Below, in pieces: positions 12,669 through 23,867 of a stretch of DNA of 64,000 nucleotides (position 1 is its first letter; each line of letters opens with the position of its first letter). The DNA is taken from positions 17,757,103 to 17,821,102 of the forward strand of contig OU744452.1 of NCBI GenBank assembly GCA_916610825.1, given 5' to 3'. Position numbers and translations under genes: made by a program. The notes under the pieces are model-generated. The model worked only from the letters and a program-made list of their open reading frames with translations. It ran no database searches and was not told where the DNA came from. This stretch comes from Haliclystus octoradiatus. Lineage: Eukaryota; Cnidaria; Staurozoa; Stauromedusae; Haliclystidae.

Positions 12669-15600
12669 ATTCAGAATGCCATCAGAACTGGTGTTTCTAC
12701 AAGCGGATCTTTTCGATCAATATCACAAAGTGTTTACACATCAATATCAAGTGGTACATCATCAACTCCAAATATTTTATTATCAACATCATCACTCACT
12801 CCGTCATCTTTATCGACGACTCTATCAACGATCGAACCTTCTCAATCATCAACAATTGGCATCCAATTAGCAACATCAAGCATTCAATTGATAATGCGAC
12901 GTATGTATAATTTTTGTACTATTAGTTGTTACAAATAGTGCTACAAGTATAAGGAAATGATGGTAACATATTTAATAAAATCTCATAGAAATGCATGTGT
13001 ATTTGGTATGATATTTATAAAGTTTAACTATGTCCAAGAAAATATACAAATGTTTGTTAATTTTCATAAGTAAATAACTGTTCGAAAAACTTAATGAATG
13101 ACTTAGATTAACGACGTTATTTTTGTGCAGGCATCAGCACAAACATTTTCCCCATTTTTGTGATACGAAAGAATTCCTATGACACCACGAAGACGAGTTG
13201 AGACATGGCTTAACTTTAGCGACGCGAGGACGTCATTTTATGCGGGAATCAATATGAATTTTCACGAGGACGTACAAAGAAAAGAGTGAAACGAGAAATC
13301 TTCTTTGACACCGCTGAATTTTCATTAAATACGATTAGAAAGCTACTAGCAGGGCTCGCAGCAGGTATCAGGCATACGCTCTTTGTACTATATACATATA
13401 TGTGTGTACATTGTACGTACATGTATATTGTATATGACATCAGTGACTCACTATGTAGGGATCAATTCTGAACGATCTCGAAAGCGACCTTAGGATACTC
13501 TTTTATGAAAAGTATTCCATTTACAACGCTATGCAATGTACCAAACCAGTTATATACATAAACAAATATGTATAAAATAGATCTAATTAGCGCCATTTCC
13601 GTTCTGTCAAACGAAGACTCGCAAATGTGAACAAATCACGCGAATATAAAATTATGAATTCGAAAAACTTTTTTGTTCAAAATCTTGTTTTCAATGGAGC
13701 GAAAACGATGACATTCGAGCCCCAAAAGTTGAGTAACTCTTATTAATAGATGGCTCCGAGTAGAACTTAACTTTAAATTTCATAATTCAATCACGGTGCT
13801 ATGCTGAAATATCAAAGGCAATATCCAGTTCTCTAGAGCAGCATTGCACATGTGATGGATCTGTGTAACTAATTTTGAATGTAACTATGCTGAAAAAGTA
13901 GCATGTGATATATGATTAGTTAAATGATGTAATGTCCTGGGGGATAACACCAGCATGGACGGGGAGAATTGTCACATTGGAAAATAGTGAAGTACCCAAA
14001 AAGTTCCCAAAATCCTGTAAATGCTACCATCAGATTTCAAAATTCTCTATAATGTCAAAAAAGGATACGCAAAAAGTTTAAAATTTTGAAATTTTCTTCT
14101 CAAAAATGTTTTTCTCAGCTTGAATATGGAACCTCTACGACTTAGCATGAAGACAATGAATAAGGCTACGAATATATTCAATCATGAGTCTTTCTTAGTC
14201 AAGTTATCATCAACTACATTCCAAGAAATTATATATTACTTTTTATAATTTTTTTTAATCTCAGAATGGAATGACTGGTCAGTTTGGACAACTTGTTGCT
14301 CACCAGGTACAACAACAAGGTCCCGTCAATGCAACGGAAATTCCGGTTCTTGTCAAGGAAATAGCGAGGATGAAAAATCGTGTTTTGAAGGAGCCCCTTG
14401 TGATGGACCAGGCAGTGGTAAGTATATCCCAATCTATTGCTTAATCATGTGCTTATAATAGGATATACTTAGTAATTACTATGAATATTCAATGTAGCTA
14501 TTTTCACAAATATTCTTACTGCACAGTGCATTTAGGTATTACCCATCAGTTATGTCTCTCTCACAGCATAAAATTATCAAATGCTCTAGCCTTTCATCTG
14601 TCATCGTAGTCCTCAGATGGTTCTTCATATCACAAGCTTGAGTTGTTTACTAAAACTTCTTTCGGCTTTCCAGACTTTTACTAGTGCTGTTAAGAGTAGG
14701 AGGATTAGATCAGATGGCAGAGCAACCAAACTAAAGATCGGATCATATCTGATCGACTGTGGTTCAAATCCCCCTAAGGTCAACTCAGCCTTGACCTCAT
14801 CTGAAACATCAAATGAGTACCATCTGAGGATGGTGGATGGAATGGTCCAGAGGAAATCGCATTGTGAGTAGCTGCGGCGCATCGTTGTTCATTGACAATC
14901 GAGACCTATTAGACCGAGCACCACAGAACTAAAACGGCAGGTTTCTCCGGGAAACTTGAAAATCACATAAAAGTGTTCATAAAAATATGCTGAACAATTA
15001 CCTATTCCTTGCTTTGGTCAAATTTTATTGTGGAGCTCACCAGAGATGAATTTATAAATCATTTCACTGTCAGAGCCCTCTTAATTCATACATTTTGTGT
15101 TTTCGTCATGCTTCTATGAATTCTCAAAATCTTGGGAGAACAAAAGCATCAAAGACCATGAAGCTCACATCCAGCATTTTCTCAAAATGATAAGAAGGCT
15201 TTAACCGTGAATCATGAAATATAAATTGGATTTTTGAAGGGTTTACAATAGAATTTAATTAAAACAAGGAATAGGTAATTGTTCAGCATATTTTTATGAA
15301 CACTTTTATTTGATGTTCAAGTTGCCCGGAGAAACCTGCCGTTTTAGTTCTGTGGCGATCGGTCTATATCTACCATGAAATCTGTTTAAATTGATCTGCA
15401 GTGTCGCGACTGAGATCAACAAAGAGAGTTTAAAATCATGGCTCTCAGCGAAAAAAACCACTCATCTAGAAATATTGGTGCCTTCGGTAGGGTGACACCG
15501 TCTACATTACTTTTATTTTTAAGAGTGGGCGGTAAGCCGTGTTTTTCAGAGGAAACTCATTTTCCAACTCTCTGAATAGGATGCTGCAGATGCTGATGTA

Positions 15601-17282
15601 TTAAGAGTTTGATTTTTTACCTCGGTATGGGAAATAAAATTATCTGATTCTCTTGCAAAGCAAAATTGTCAATTGAAATGTTACATGGAAGCATTTCAAC
15701 AAACTCCTTAACATCCCTTATGTTGCTCTGTTTAATGGACGTGATAGATAAGTAGCTACAGAGGTAGCCCTGCCGAAAGGCGTTGTTATGTTGCTTCTGT
15801 TTAATGGACGTGATAGCGATATAGCTAGAGAGGCAGCCCTGCCGAAAGGCTTTGTTTCAGGTTGTTGCCAAACTTCACTGTAAGCATGTTTAGCATTTAG
15901 CGATTAGATATATAGGGCTCAATACAATAATAATAGACAGAGAATCAGACAGTCATATTTGCTACTTAACGTTTCACACCCTATCGATCATCATCCTTGC
16001 CTGATGATCGCTCCGGCGTGAAAATTGAAGTAGCAAATATGACTGTCTGATTCCCTGTCTATTATTATTATATATTATGAAAATATTTGTTATCTTTAGA
16101 TGCTCCTATTGTTACCAATGGTTATATTTCATCTGGTTTGCAAGATTCAGGGTTGTCCTCGTTTGGATGTAACCCCACCGCTTCATCAAGATTTCTGACT
16201 TACTATAGTGGATCTGTAGGAACTCAAATTTTCTCTGCATTCCAATTTACAATATTCAATCCCATACCAAAAAGATCAGTTATTTTAGATGCCAGTCTAG
16301 AATTCAACCTTGGTACATTTCTCTCAAGTCCATCTGATGCTGTCACTGTGAATGCAATTAGTGAGCAAAGTGCAAGTTCTATGCAAAATTGTAATTTCAA
16401 TAGTGCATCAGCATTGGCAAGCTTGACAGATAATTTGCAAGCAGTACAATCGAATAAATTGTATGTACATTATTTGAAACCTCTTATTGACGCATTGCTT
16501 GGAAACGAAGTTGGGTCTGATCTACAAGTAGTGACTATAGTCCTTCATAGTGATAAAGTTTTGTCAAGGAAAAGTGTAAAAACCTACGAGTCTGGAGTAT
16601 CGACACGTCCAATTCTAACCATTACTTATGAAGGTAAATTTCAAGCTACTTAATACAGAGGTGTAGAATGTAGATGCAATTTTCTTCAATAGACCTCTGG
16701 CAATGTTAGGAAGCTTCAATGCACTGAGATTTCGCTTTATTAGGTTATCTTATTCAGAATTTATATCTACATTCTAATTTGATTTCGTTTTGGTGAATTC
16801 TTTCTCATTTTATTTATCAAATTAATTTTCAATAAATTCCCACTTCTTTCCATCAAACTAATTGGATTTTCCCCCGATTGATGATTTTGACACGTCAGAC
16901 CGTCACATATAAACTCTATATATGTTGATGCATTGGATCTCAGCCCGCATTGTCTTGGGTTCAATACCTAACAGAAGCGCTATTGGTGCCAGGAAGTGGG
17001 GCATCGAGCAATTAAAGTTGTACATGCACTCTCAGCTCTAACAAAGTAACTAAACAAGTAACCACTCGGCGAAAATAGCTACTATAGCTAGCTTACTCGG
17101 TTTCTGGTAATATAATAAATTCGCAAATAAAAATTCATGTTGTTATCTGTTTGCTTATTATAGATTGGGAAGAATGGTCTACATGGGCAACCTGTGTCCC
17201 AAGCTGTAACCCATCAACAGAAGAAAGGCATCGATCATGCAAACTAAGAAATTGCATTTCAAATGCCTATGAAAAAAGATAA
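12669..17282 (+). CDS. Secreted TSP1-repeat protein with mucin-like linker (exons joined)
   Basis: Four exons join with consistent phases. 12669-12900 is a Ser/Thr-rich segment of 77 codons, phase 0 to 1. 14265-14417 is a TSP1 repeat with WNDWSVWTTC followed by five more Cys, phase 1 to 1. 16100-16633 is a 177-residue domain, phase 1 to 1. 17164-17282 is a second, short TSP1 beginning WEEWSTWATC, stop TAA at 17280-17282. The large domain has a pattern of beta strands (FQFTIFNPIP, ILDASLEFNL) and ends RPILTITYE, as in DNRLRE / CBM96-like modules; this is a low-confidence resemblance. The last TSP1 stops after its fourth Cys, so either it is truncated or the final exon is mis-chosen. TSP1 repeats mediate extracellular adhesion and are often fucosylated or C-mannosylated on WxxW, which is present in both. 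The N-terminus is probably the PAN exon at 9124, with at least one exon missing between. Confidence 0.72.
12901..14264. other. Intron of the TSP1 gene
   Basis: Holds no exon that I can support. The truncated MITE copy at 13937-14133 is the only recognised element. Short open frames near 13250-13470 overlap on both strands and show no domain. Confidence 0.5.
13937..14133. mobile_element. Truncated MITE, 'AGTAACTCC' family
   Basis: Matches the interior of the elements at 6453-6755 and 59283-59622 (TACCCAAAAAGTTCCCAAAA, TTTTTCTCAGCTTGAATATG) but lacks the right inverted end. Confidence 0.65.
14698..15518 (+). mobile_element. SINE family 1, copy 2, split by a MITE
   Basis: The SINE head starts at about 14698 (A-box GATCAGATGGCAGAGC, B-box GGTTCAAATCC) and the tail GTCTACATTACTTTT ends near 15518. 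The body is interrupted at GAGACCTAT by the element at 14910-15366 and resumes at TATCTACCATGAAATC. Confidence 0.82.
14910..15366. mobile_element. Foldback MITE with ~100-bp TIRs, inserted in a SINE
   Basis: The outer ends are TAGACCGAGCACCACAGAAC and its near-perfect reverse complement. Inverted similarity continues about 100 bp inward to CCTATTCCTTG / CAAGGAATAGG. Bases 14907-14909 and 15367-15369 are both TAT, fitting a 3-bp target duplication (or TA). A diverged relative, lacking part of the left arm, occupies about 60074-60491. Confidence 0.85.
15719..15855. repeat. Tandem duplication, 2 x ~68 bp
   Basis: Both units read TTATGTTGCT(T)CTGTTTAATGGACGTGATAG and end with AGCCCTGCCGAAAGGC plus a G/T-rich tail, with a few substitutions between them. 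Intronic. Confidence 0.9.
15926..16069. repeat. Long hairpin with nested stem, 40 of 41 bp paired
   Basis: Bases 15926-15966 pair with 16029-16069 with a single mismatch. The 62-nt loop itself contains CGATCATCA / TGATGATCG and TTTCAC / GTGAAA pairs. It lies 31 bp upstream of the exon at 16100. Confidence 0.92.
16927..17110 (+). mobile_element. Degenerate SINE (family 2)
   Basis: A tRNA-like B-box (GGGTTCAATACC) is followed by GGTGCCAGGAAGTGGGGCATC and a body ending ACTCGGTTTCTGG. The order matches the better-preserved SINE at 55701-55894. It lies in the intron just before the last TSP1 exon. Confidence 0.55.
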
Positions 17283-18398
17283 ACTAAAAGATGGTTGCTT
17301 ATGATACTTTATCTTATTAATAGAATGATTAATAACATTCAACATATATGCATCAATTAATTTGTGAACAAACAGCAGAAGGGTAAATTAACATCATGCA
17401 CAATTATCTCTATATGATGTGATGGTTTTAAACATTCAGTCGATGTCATTTAGGGTTCAATTGATTTTAGTGTACATACATGACGATGGCAATGATATGA
17501 AATACATGGCCAAGCTAACATATAGATGATGCCTGATAAGTAAACAGGGAAGCAATCATATAGAAAAGTTTAAAATATCGATTCCTGGATCTGTGACATG
17601 ACTCTATAGCCTGATGTCGAAAGAAAACACAAACGATACTCTATCAGTGAAACAGTAACACGATATCATTCATACAGGGTAAACTATACTTCACAGCATG
17701 CAAAATCATACACATATATACAAAATTTACATATAATGTATTACTTTTGATAAGTATTGATAAATAAATTTTTCTCACATGAAACCATAGAATAATACAA
17801 TTGAACTAGGTAATATTCGATCTGTGTAGTTCATGCATAGTTGCTCTAGTGTTCAATATTTTCTCTGTTGTGAAAAACTGGCATTGGTATTGTATTGGCA
17901 TAGTCAGTAAATAAAGCATTTCACAACATTTTCTAATTTCAATTTTGAGTATTTGTTGGGTCTTATAAACGTGCCAGAGAAACAAAGATAAGCAACAAAA
18001 TATGGGATAACTCAAGAATATCAATGGTGTGAAGATGTTATCATTTGTATTAGTATTATTCTCTTGATGGATTCTGTTCTACTGCATATGCTGAATAAAA
18101 AATAGCAGTACAGTGTTACCAACTTAAGTGCAAGTCAAAATTGCCAACGGTTTTCATTGCATTTATCCGAATTCACAGTTATCCGAAATTGTTTATCAAG
18201 GACTTGACCAGAAAATTGTTTAACGGGTTTCAAAGCCAGGTTGCAGATTAGCGGGAATTTCACTTATGCGAATTGCACCGTATAAGCGGGTTAACACTGT
18301 AATTCCAGTTATAGAACAGATTATTCTTGACTGTTGTGACGAAGATCTACCATTGATATGATAACATAGTTGCTCACCAGCAGACGCGGATCCAGGAA
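17283..18398. other. Intergenic stretch
   Basis: 3' flank of the TSP1 gene. Apart from the MITE at 18109-18301, no gene or repeat was recognised. Confidence 0.5.
18109..18301. mobile_element. MITE with TACAGTGTTA ends
   Basis: Left end TACAGTGTTACCAACTTAAG, right end (reverse complement) TACAGTGTTAACCCGCTTAT. Ends in TA, as expected of Tc1/mariner-type MITEs. Confidence 0.7.
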
Positions 18399-18915
18399 TT
18401 ATTTGATGGGGTCAAAATTAATTACGACACTTGTCACGCCCATTTTGTATACCAAAGAAAGGTTGAGCAAGAAGATACGAGTCAGTAAAGGAATCACATA
18501 ATGATTGTAATTGTTCGTCTGACTTGGCCGCTGTGGTTGCTTTTGTCCTGGTTCAGATTCATTAATTCTTTGTTGACCTTGGAAAATGTGACACAAATGA
18601 GTTCATGTTGAAAAGCAACATATACGAACATTGATATAAACAATAAACAAAATTATTAGTATAACAGATGCACTTACACATTGCCTCCTCCAAGTTGTCT
18701 ACCAGTTTGTACAATTTCTAATATAATTCTTGCATACATTTCTGCATGACGTGAATCTATCGGCTTTCCAAATCCATCTTTCAAAAATATCTCGTTGTTG
18801 CTTAATGGGAATCAATTAGAGGAAAGCTATGATAAAGTACATAATATCTTTCTTCTTGTCCATTGCAATAAACATGATTTGCAGATTTGCTTTAATTTGT
18901 TCTGATGCTTCCACG
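18399..18915 (-). CDS. Unidentified protein, three probable exons
   Basis: On the minus strand, exon a is 18841-18915 (reads VEASEQIKANLQIMFIAMDK) and exon b is 18678-18800 (includes FGKPIDSRHAEMYARIILE and QTGRQLGGGN). They share compatible phases and usable splice sites; the donor of exon b is GT|GTAAGTG. A tentative last exon, 18399-18567 or shorter, starts at an AAAG acceptor and is Gln/Asn/Pro-rich (NESEPGQKQPQRPSQTNN) before a stop at 18399. The amino-acid composition of a and b looks like real coding sequence, but I do not recognise the family. No further exons were found upstream, so it may be the 3' end of a longer gene or a relic. Confidence 0.42.
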
Positions 18916-20196
18916 CTGATAGTCACACGAGAACAAGACCGTTAAATAAAATTGCAGAACTATCTAGAAGCGCCATGTGAAGCTACTTTGAATTTATCCA
19001 ATCAGATATCGAGGCGTGCAATTTCTGCGAACAGTCTTGCGAACCTATTTTGAAAATTATGACCCTGACATACAGGCAAAATTTTCCTCAAATTTGGTAT
19101 GTCAAAACTACCACATGGGCGTGTCAATTGCTATTTTTCAGCCAAAGGCAAACACATAAACACATTTTTGGTCTAGGTCTATAGTATATACAAATGATTT
19201 TCGGAATTACTTCACGGAACACATCTTGGTCAGTATCAATTCAATTAATACATCAGAAATACAATTATTATATGTGGCAGCTATGCAAAAGACATTTTTC
19301 GGACATACCAAACACTATAAGATGTGACAATGAATTGTGTTTGCGTGAGCACGTCAGTTCATACGATAGAACACTAGACAGCTAGCATCCATAACAATAA
19401 TAGTACAGTAGCGTCAACTGTCAACCCTTCCAAAAGGCTGCGTTGGTCATTTTAAATAATAACGGCACTTGGTCGTGAGAGAAATATCTTTTATTCCATG
19501 ATTCCAAGCATAAAATTGTTTGAGATATTTCTTCAACACAATTCATTAATATATAACAGCGAATTACCGTGGTAATTTCTCGTAATTAGAAAACAAAATG
19601 GCGTGGCCAATTGTTGTTACAAACAAAAGTGAAATGCTTGCTAAGCAGAAAGCCCGATTGATGTACAACTACATATCATAAAGCCATATTATAGTTTATA
19701 TGACTTTCTGTACCATATATGTCGATTGATGTAACGTTATTTCGTTGAATTTCTGTTCTTTATGGCCGCGTGCAAGTTTTGAACGCTGTCGGTCTTGACA
19801 AATATACATGTAACAATAACTAGACATGAACGAATGCGCACATCTTACTTAGACATGACTTTTTAGCAAAGGGACAATGACTGGAAGAGGATAGCATTTT
19901 TCGCCCAAATATACATTGCTGGATTTTTTTAGGGTTAGAAAGAACTTCCTTCGATGGTTGGTGTAAATTTGATGACGGCAAATGGATCTGCAGTCTCAGT
20001 ATTGATGTAATTTCCTTATGTAGTAATTTTCTTTATGGCCTCAATCCCAAATCCCCAAAGAAGGTTCCCAATGTCTTTCAAATACATGTTGTACCCAGGC
20101 ATTTCAACCTGTTCATTGGGGAAATTTGCAACGAAGACTCACGGCGGCCAGCGGTTGCTGGGTAATAGCAAAGAGAAGAAAATTATTTATCTTTTC
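18916..20196. other. Intergenic; right part paralogous to the copy B flank
   Basis: From about 19940 the sequence resembles 59885-60060 (GCAAATGGATCTGCAGTCTC is shared exactly). It then continues as the diverged equivalent of copy A 38-79, up to the copia insertion point at 20196. No gene is seen in 18916-19940. Confidence 0.6.
20192..20196. repeat. Target-site duplication TTTTC (left)
   Basis: Identical to 24238-24242. The sequence outside both sites aligns to uninterrupted sequence near 70-85 in copy A, confirming the insertion. Confidence 0.85.
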
Positions 20197-20451
20197 TGTT
20201 GGAAAGTGCAAGTCGTCACTAGACACTTGGCAAATCAACTCATGTGGCACGGCAAAACTAACGGCGTGCTGTGCAACTAGTTGAGTTCACAGCTGGCGTA
20301 ACAAGAGTGACTTGCGATTGTTGTGAAGGTAGATCAGATGACCGCGTAGCTCAAAGGTTAGAGCACTGGACCGGACATTCAGAGATCGTGGGTTCGACTC
20401 CCACGCACGGACATGCTTTTCTGCTTCACAACAATTTCCTAGATTCTAACA
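20197..20451 (+). repeat. 5' LTR
   Basis: 255 bp, starting TGTTGGAAAGTGC and ending GATTCTAACA, followed directly by the primer-binding site. About 97-98% identical to the 3' LTR by eye. Contains the tRNA-like segment at 20341-20411. Confidence 0.95.
20341..20411 (+). promoter_or_regulatory. tRNA-like sequence with Pol III A and B boxes inside the 5' LTR
   Basis: A 71-nt cloverleaf can be drawn. The D arm is GCTC/GAGC (4 perfect pairs) and the anticodon arm CTGGA/TTCAG (one wobble). The T arm is GTGGG/CCCAC with loop TTCGACT. The acceptor stem is degenerate, with four of seven Watson-Crick pairs plus one wobble. The A-box-like TAGCTCAAAGG is at 20347-20357 and the B-box GGTTCGACTCC at 20391-20401 (a full match to GGTTCGANTCC). 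The base before the presumed anticodon is C rather than U, so a working tRNA is unlikely. A Pol III promoter or tRNA mimic is plausible. Confidence 0.72.
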
Positions 20452-20465
20452 GGTTATGGGCCCAG
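20452..20465 (+). promoter_or_regulatory. Primer-binding site, initiator-tRNA-Met anticodon-region type
   Basis: GGTTATGGGCCCAG follows the LTR directly. It is the complement of the anticodon arm of eukaryotic initiator tRNA-Met, the half-tRNA priming known for copia-group elements. Confidence 0.85.
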
Positions 20466-20517
20466 GCATTTAAATATATTGATTTCAGAAACTAGTAGAT
20501 TTGATACAGCAAAAGTA

Positions 20518-23500
20518 ATGACGTCTAATAATTATCTTGAAAGAGAGGTATATAAAATCGAAAAATTCGATGGTGAGAATTTCCATGACTGGAAGTTTTT
20601 AATGGAAATGACGCTGAAGTCTAAAGGATTATGGGGTTTCATAACTGGAACAGAAACAGAACCAAGAGATGAAGCTACACAAGAAGCAAAGAACATTTAT
20701 TCTGCAAAACAAGATAAAACGATGGCATTGTTATGTTTACTTGTGGCAAAATCACAATTAGTTCATGTAAGGGGTACGAGAACTCCAAAAGAAGCATGGA
20801 ACAAATAAAAAAAATATTTGAAAAGAAAAGCCTTGCGAACAAAATTTTCTTAAAAAAGAAATTATATAGAACCGTCATGCTAGAAGAAGAATCAATGCAA
20901 GGGCATATTAATAAAGTAAAAACTTTGGCAGACAAGCTAGACGCTGTAGGATCAAAAGTTAAAGAAGAGGACATTGTCACAATTTTACTTGCAAGTCTTC
21001 CTGAGTCATATAATAACTTAATAACTGCTATGGACAATATTAAAGTTGAAGAGTTAGATTGGGAATATGCTACTTCCAGGTTGCTACAAGACGAGCATAA
21101 GAGGAAAGAATCAGGGTTACTTGATAGAGAAAATTCCAATGCATTGATATCTAATCGACAGTATAGCAAACAAAGAAATAAAACATTTTTATCAAAGCCT
21201 AAGCCTGGCAAATGTCACAATTGTGGAAAGATGGGACATTGGGCAAAAGATTGTTGGTCAAAGAAAAAGAACAACAATGGTAACAAAGATGTCAAGGAAA
21301 GTAACCAAGTGGAATTAGAAAGTGATAGTGACGATGAAAGTAGCTATGAAGCTTTAATTACGTCACAACAACAAGGAATCGACAAACCACATAACTGGAT
21401 AATCGATTCAGGGCATCACAGCATATGACAGGGAATGAAAAGCTATTTGTACATTATAATGAATTAAAAACAAAGCAAAAAGTTAGGCTGGGAAATGACC
21501 ACTCCCTTGAAGTAAAAGGTGAAGGAACTGTCTTACTTGTAGCTAAAACACCAGATGGTCTACAAAAGATCAAATTGACTAAGGTATTTGTACCAGAAAT
21601 GAGAAAGAATTTGCTTTCAGTTATTGCTATGAGCAATAAGAGTTGTAATGTTAACTTTGAAGAACATACATGTTGTATTATGAAAAATAATAAAATAATT
21701 GCGTCAGGAATCAGACAGAAGGGGTTGTACTATCTATTGAGTCAACCAATTTTATCAAAGACAAAGATTGATAACACAGTAATGGCATTACCAGTATCAA
21801 AAGAAAATGAGCATGACAACAAAGAGAAGCCAACTAGTGGAACTCAATCAGGTATTAAGATATGGCATCAAAGAATGGCACATTTAAGTCGTGGAAGTTT
21901 GAAAGAATTGAAGCACAAAGAAATGGTTAAAGGTCTACAATTAAAGAACAATGAATTAGATAATACTGTATGTGAAGGTTGTGCATATGGAAAATCAAAC
22001 AGAAAGCCGTTTCCAAAGAACCAAGCTACTAGAGCAAAAGAGTTACTAGAAATCATCCATAGTGACGTATGCGGTCCGATTCAAGTTGAATCCTGCAATG
22101 GAAAACGATATTTAATAACATTTATTGATGATTTATCTAGAAAGACATTTATATACTTTATAAGAAAGAAAAGTGAAGCATTTAAAGTATTTAAAGATTT
22201 CAGAAAGATGGTTAATAATCAAACCGGGAAAACAATCAAAATTCTACGGACAGACAATGGTAAAGAGTATACTTCAAAAAACTTTAAAAGATATTGTCAA
22301 AGTAAAGGAATTAAAAGACAATATACAGTAAAGAAAACACCTGAACAGAATGGAGTTTCTGAAAGAATGAACAGAACGATCATGGAAGCTACTAGGTATA
22401 TGCTACATGAAGGAAAAGTAGCCTTTAAATATTGGGCTGAAGCTGCTAATACTGCAGTATATGTAAGAAACCGTAGTCCAACAAAAGCAGTTGATGGAAT
22501 GACACCGGAAGAATGCTGGACTGGCAATAAGCCTGATATATCTAATCTTAGAATATTTGGATGTGAAGCATATGCTCACATACCAAAAGATGAAAGACGG
22601 AAGCTAGACAAAAAGTCAATAAAATGCATGTTTGTTGGTTATTCACAATCAAGTAAAGGTTACAGATTGATACAACGAAACGGAAAATTATTGATCAGTA
22701 GAGACGTCACATTTAATGAAAATGTATTTGCATCTAAAACCAGAACTGATGAAGTGCATGAATTACGAAAAGAAACATTTGAAGTTAATGAGAGCAGTGG
22801 ACAAGAAGAAGAACTTAGCACAGAGACTATTACACAAACTACATTAGAGGAGGATCAAACAATAGAGTTAAGACGTTCACAAAGAAATGTAAGGCCACCT
22901 AATAGTTATGATGGTCAGATTACAGGTGATTGGTGGAACTTCTCGGCAGTGAGTGATTTAAGTGAGCCAAACACACTGGAAGATTCCAGACGAGGGGCAC
23001 ATTCAGAAAAATGGCAAGCAGCTATGGACGATGAATTTAAATCATTAATTGAAAATGATACATGGGAACTGACTGATTTACCAAGGGATAGAGATACAGT
23101 TGATTGTAAATGGATTTAAAAATTAAAACAAAATTCTGAGGGAAAGGTGAAACGATATAAAGCTAGATTAGTAGCACGAGGATTCACTCAAGAAGAGGGA
23201 ATTGATTACAAGGAAACATTTTCACCAGTCGCACGAATGACTTCTATAAGAACATTAATAGCTGCAGCCAATGAAGAAGATTGGACAATAAACCAAATGG
23301 ATGTGAAGACAGCCTTTTTAAATGGGAAGTTAGAAGAAGAGATTTACATGAAGCAGCCACCAGGATATGAGATAAAAGGGAAAGAGCATCAAGTATGTAA
23401 GTTAAAAAGAGGATTATATGGTTTAAAGCAATCAGCTCGATGCTGGAATGAAACTATAGACAATTGTTTAAAATCAAATGGTTTTACAAGCAATGAATCA

Positions 23501-23860
23501 GACAGCTGTGTATATTCAAAACAAGAGGGAGAAAAGAAATGTATTATAGCATTATATGTTGATGACCTATTAATATTTGGTAACGACAATAGTATGTTAA
23601 CAAAAGTCAAAGAAATATTAAATAATTCATTCAAGATGACAGATCTAGGAGAGGCAAATTATTGTCTGGGAATTGAAATTAGCAGAGATAGAGATAAACG
23701 AGAAATAACATTAAGCCAACGAAAATATGCAATCGAAATTTTAAAAAATTTTGAAATGAAAGATTGTAAACCAATATCAACTCCACAAGATAGCAATACA
23801 GAGCTGAGACAGCTTAATGAAGGAGATGAAATACCTGCGTGGCCAATGAGTTGGATTTGA
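20518..23860 (+). pseudogene. copia-type gag-pol, interrupted
   Basis: Gag starts at the ATG at 20518 and its frame ends at a stop near 20808. Coding continues in another frame from about 20800 to 21425, through a zinc knuckle (CX2CX4HX4C, about 21213-21254). The protease active-site DSG is at about 21403-21412, and the frame shifts again right after it. From 21425 one frame runs through the GAG-pre-integrase zinc site (HX3H...CX2C), the integrase core (D, D and E motifs; GPIQVESCNG, RTDNGKEY, QNGVSERMNR) and the start of the reverse transcriptase. An in-frame TAA at 23117-23119 interrupts the reverse transcriptase, which then continues with YVDD at 23555-23566. Coding stops at 23860, only a few bases before the purine tract, so the end of RT and all of RNase H are deleted. 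Confidence 0.92.
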
Positions 23861-23867
23861 GGAGGAG
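23858..23867 (+). promoter_or_regulatory. Polypurine tract
   Basis: GAGGAGGAG lies immediately before the 3' LTR, the expected plus-strand primer site. Confidence 0.75.

Noticed and set aside
12607-12910. Two overlapping open frames rich in His/Gln/Tyr and Ile/Asn
   Set aside because: The third frame gives a Ser/Thr-rich exon with a good acceptor, donor and matching phase to the TSP1 exon.
20341-20411. Functional tRNA gene
   Set aside because: Acceptor stem poorly paired, position 33 not U, and the sequence is part of an LTR repeated at 24012-24082. Kept as a tRNA-like element.
20675-21211. 178-codon minus-strand open frame
   Set aside because: Antisense shadow of gag; the plus strand shows the recognisable gag and zinc knuckle.
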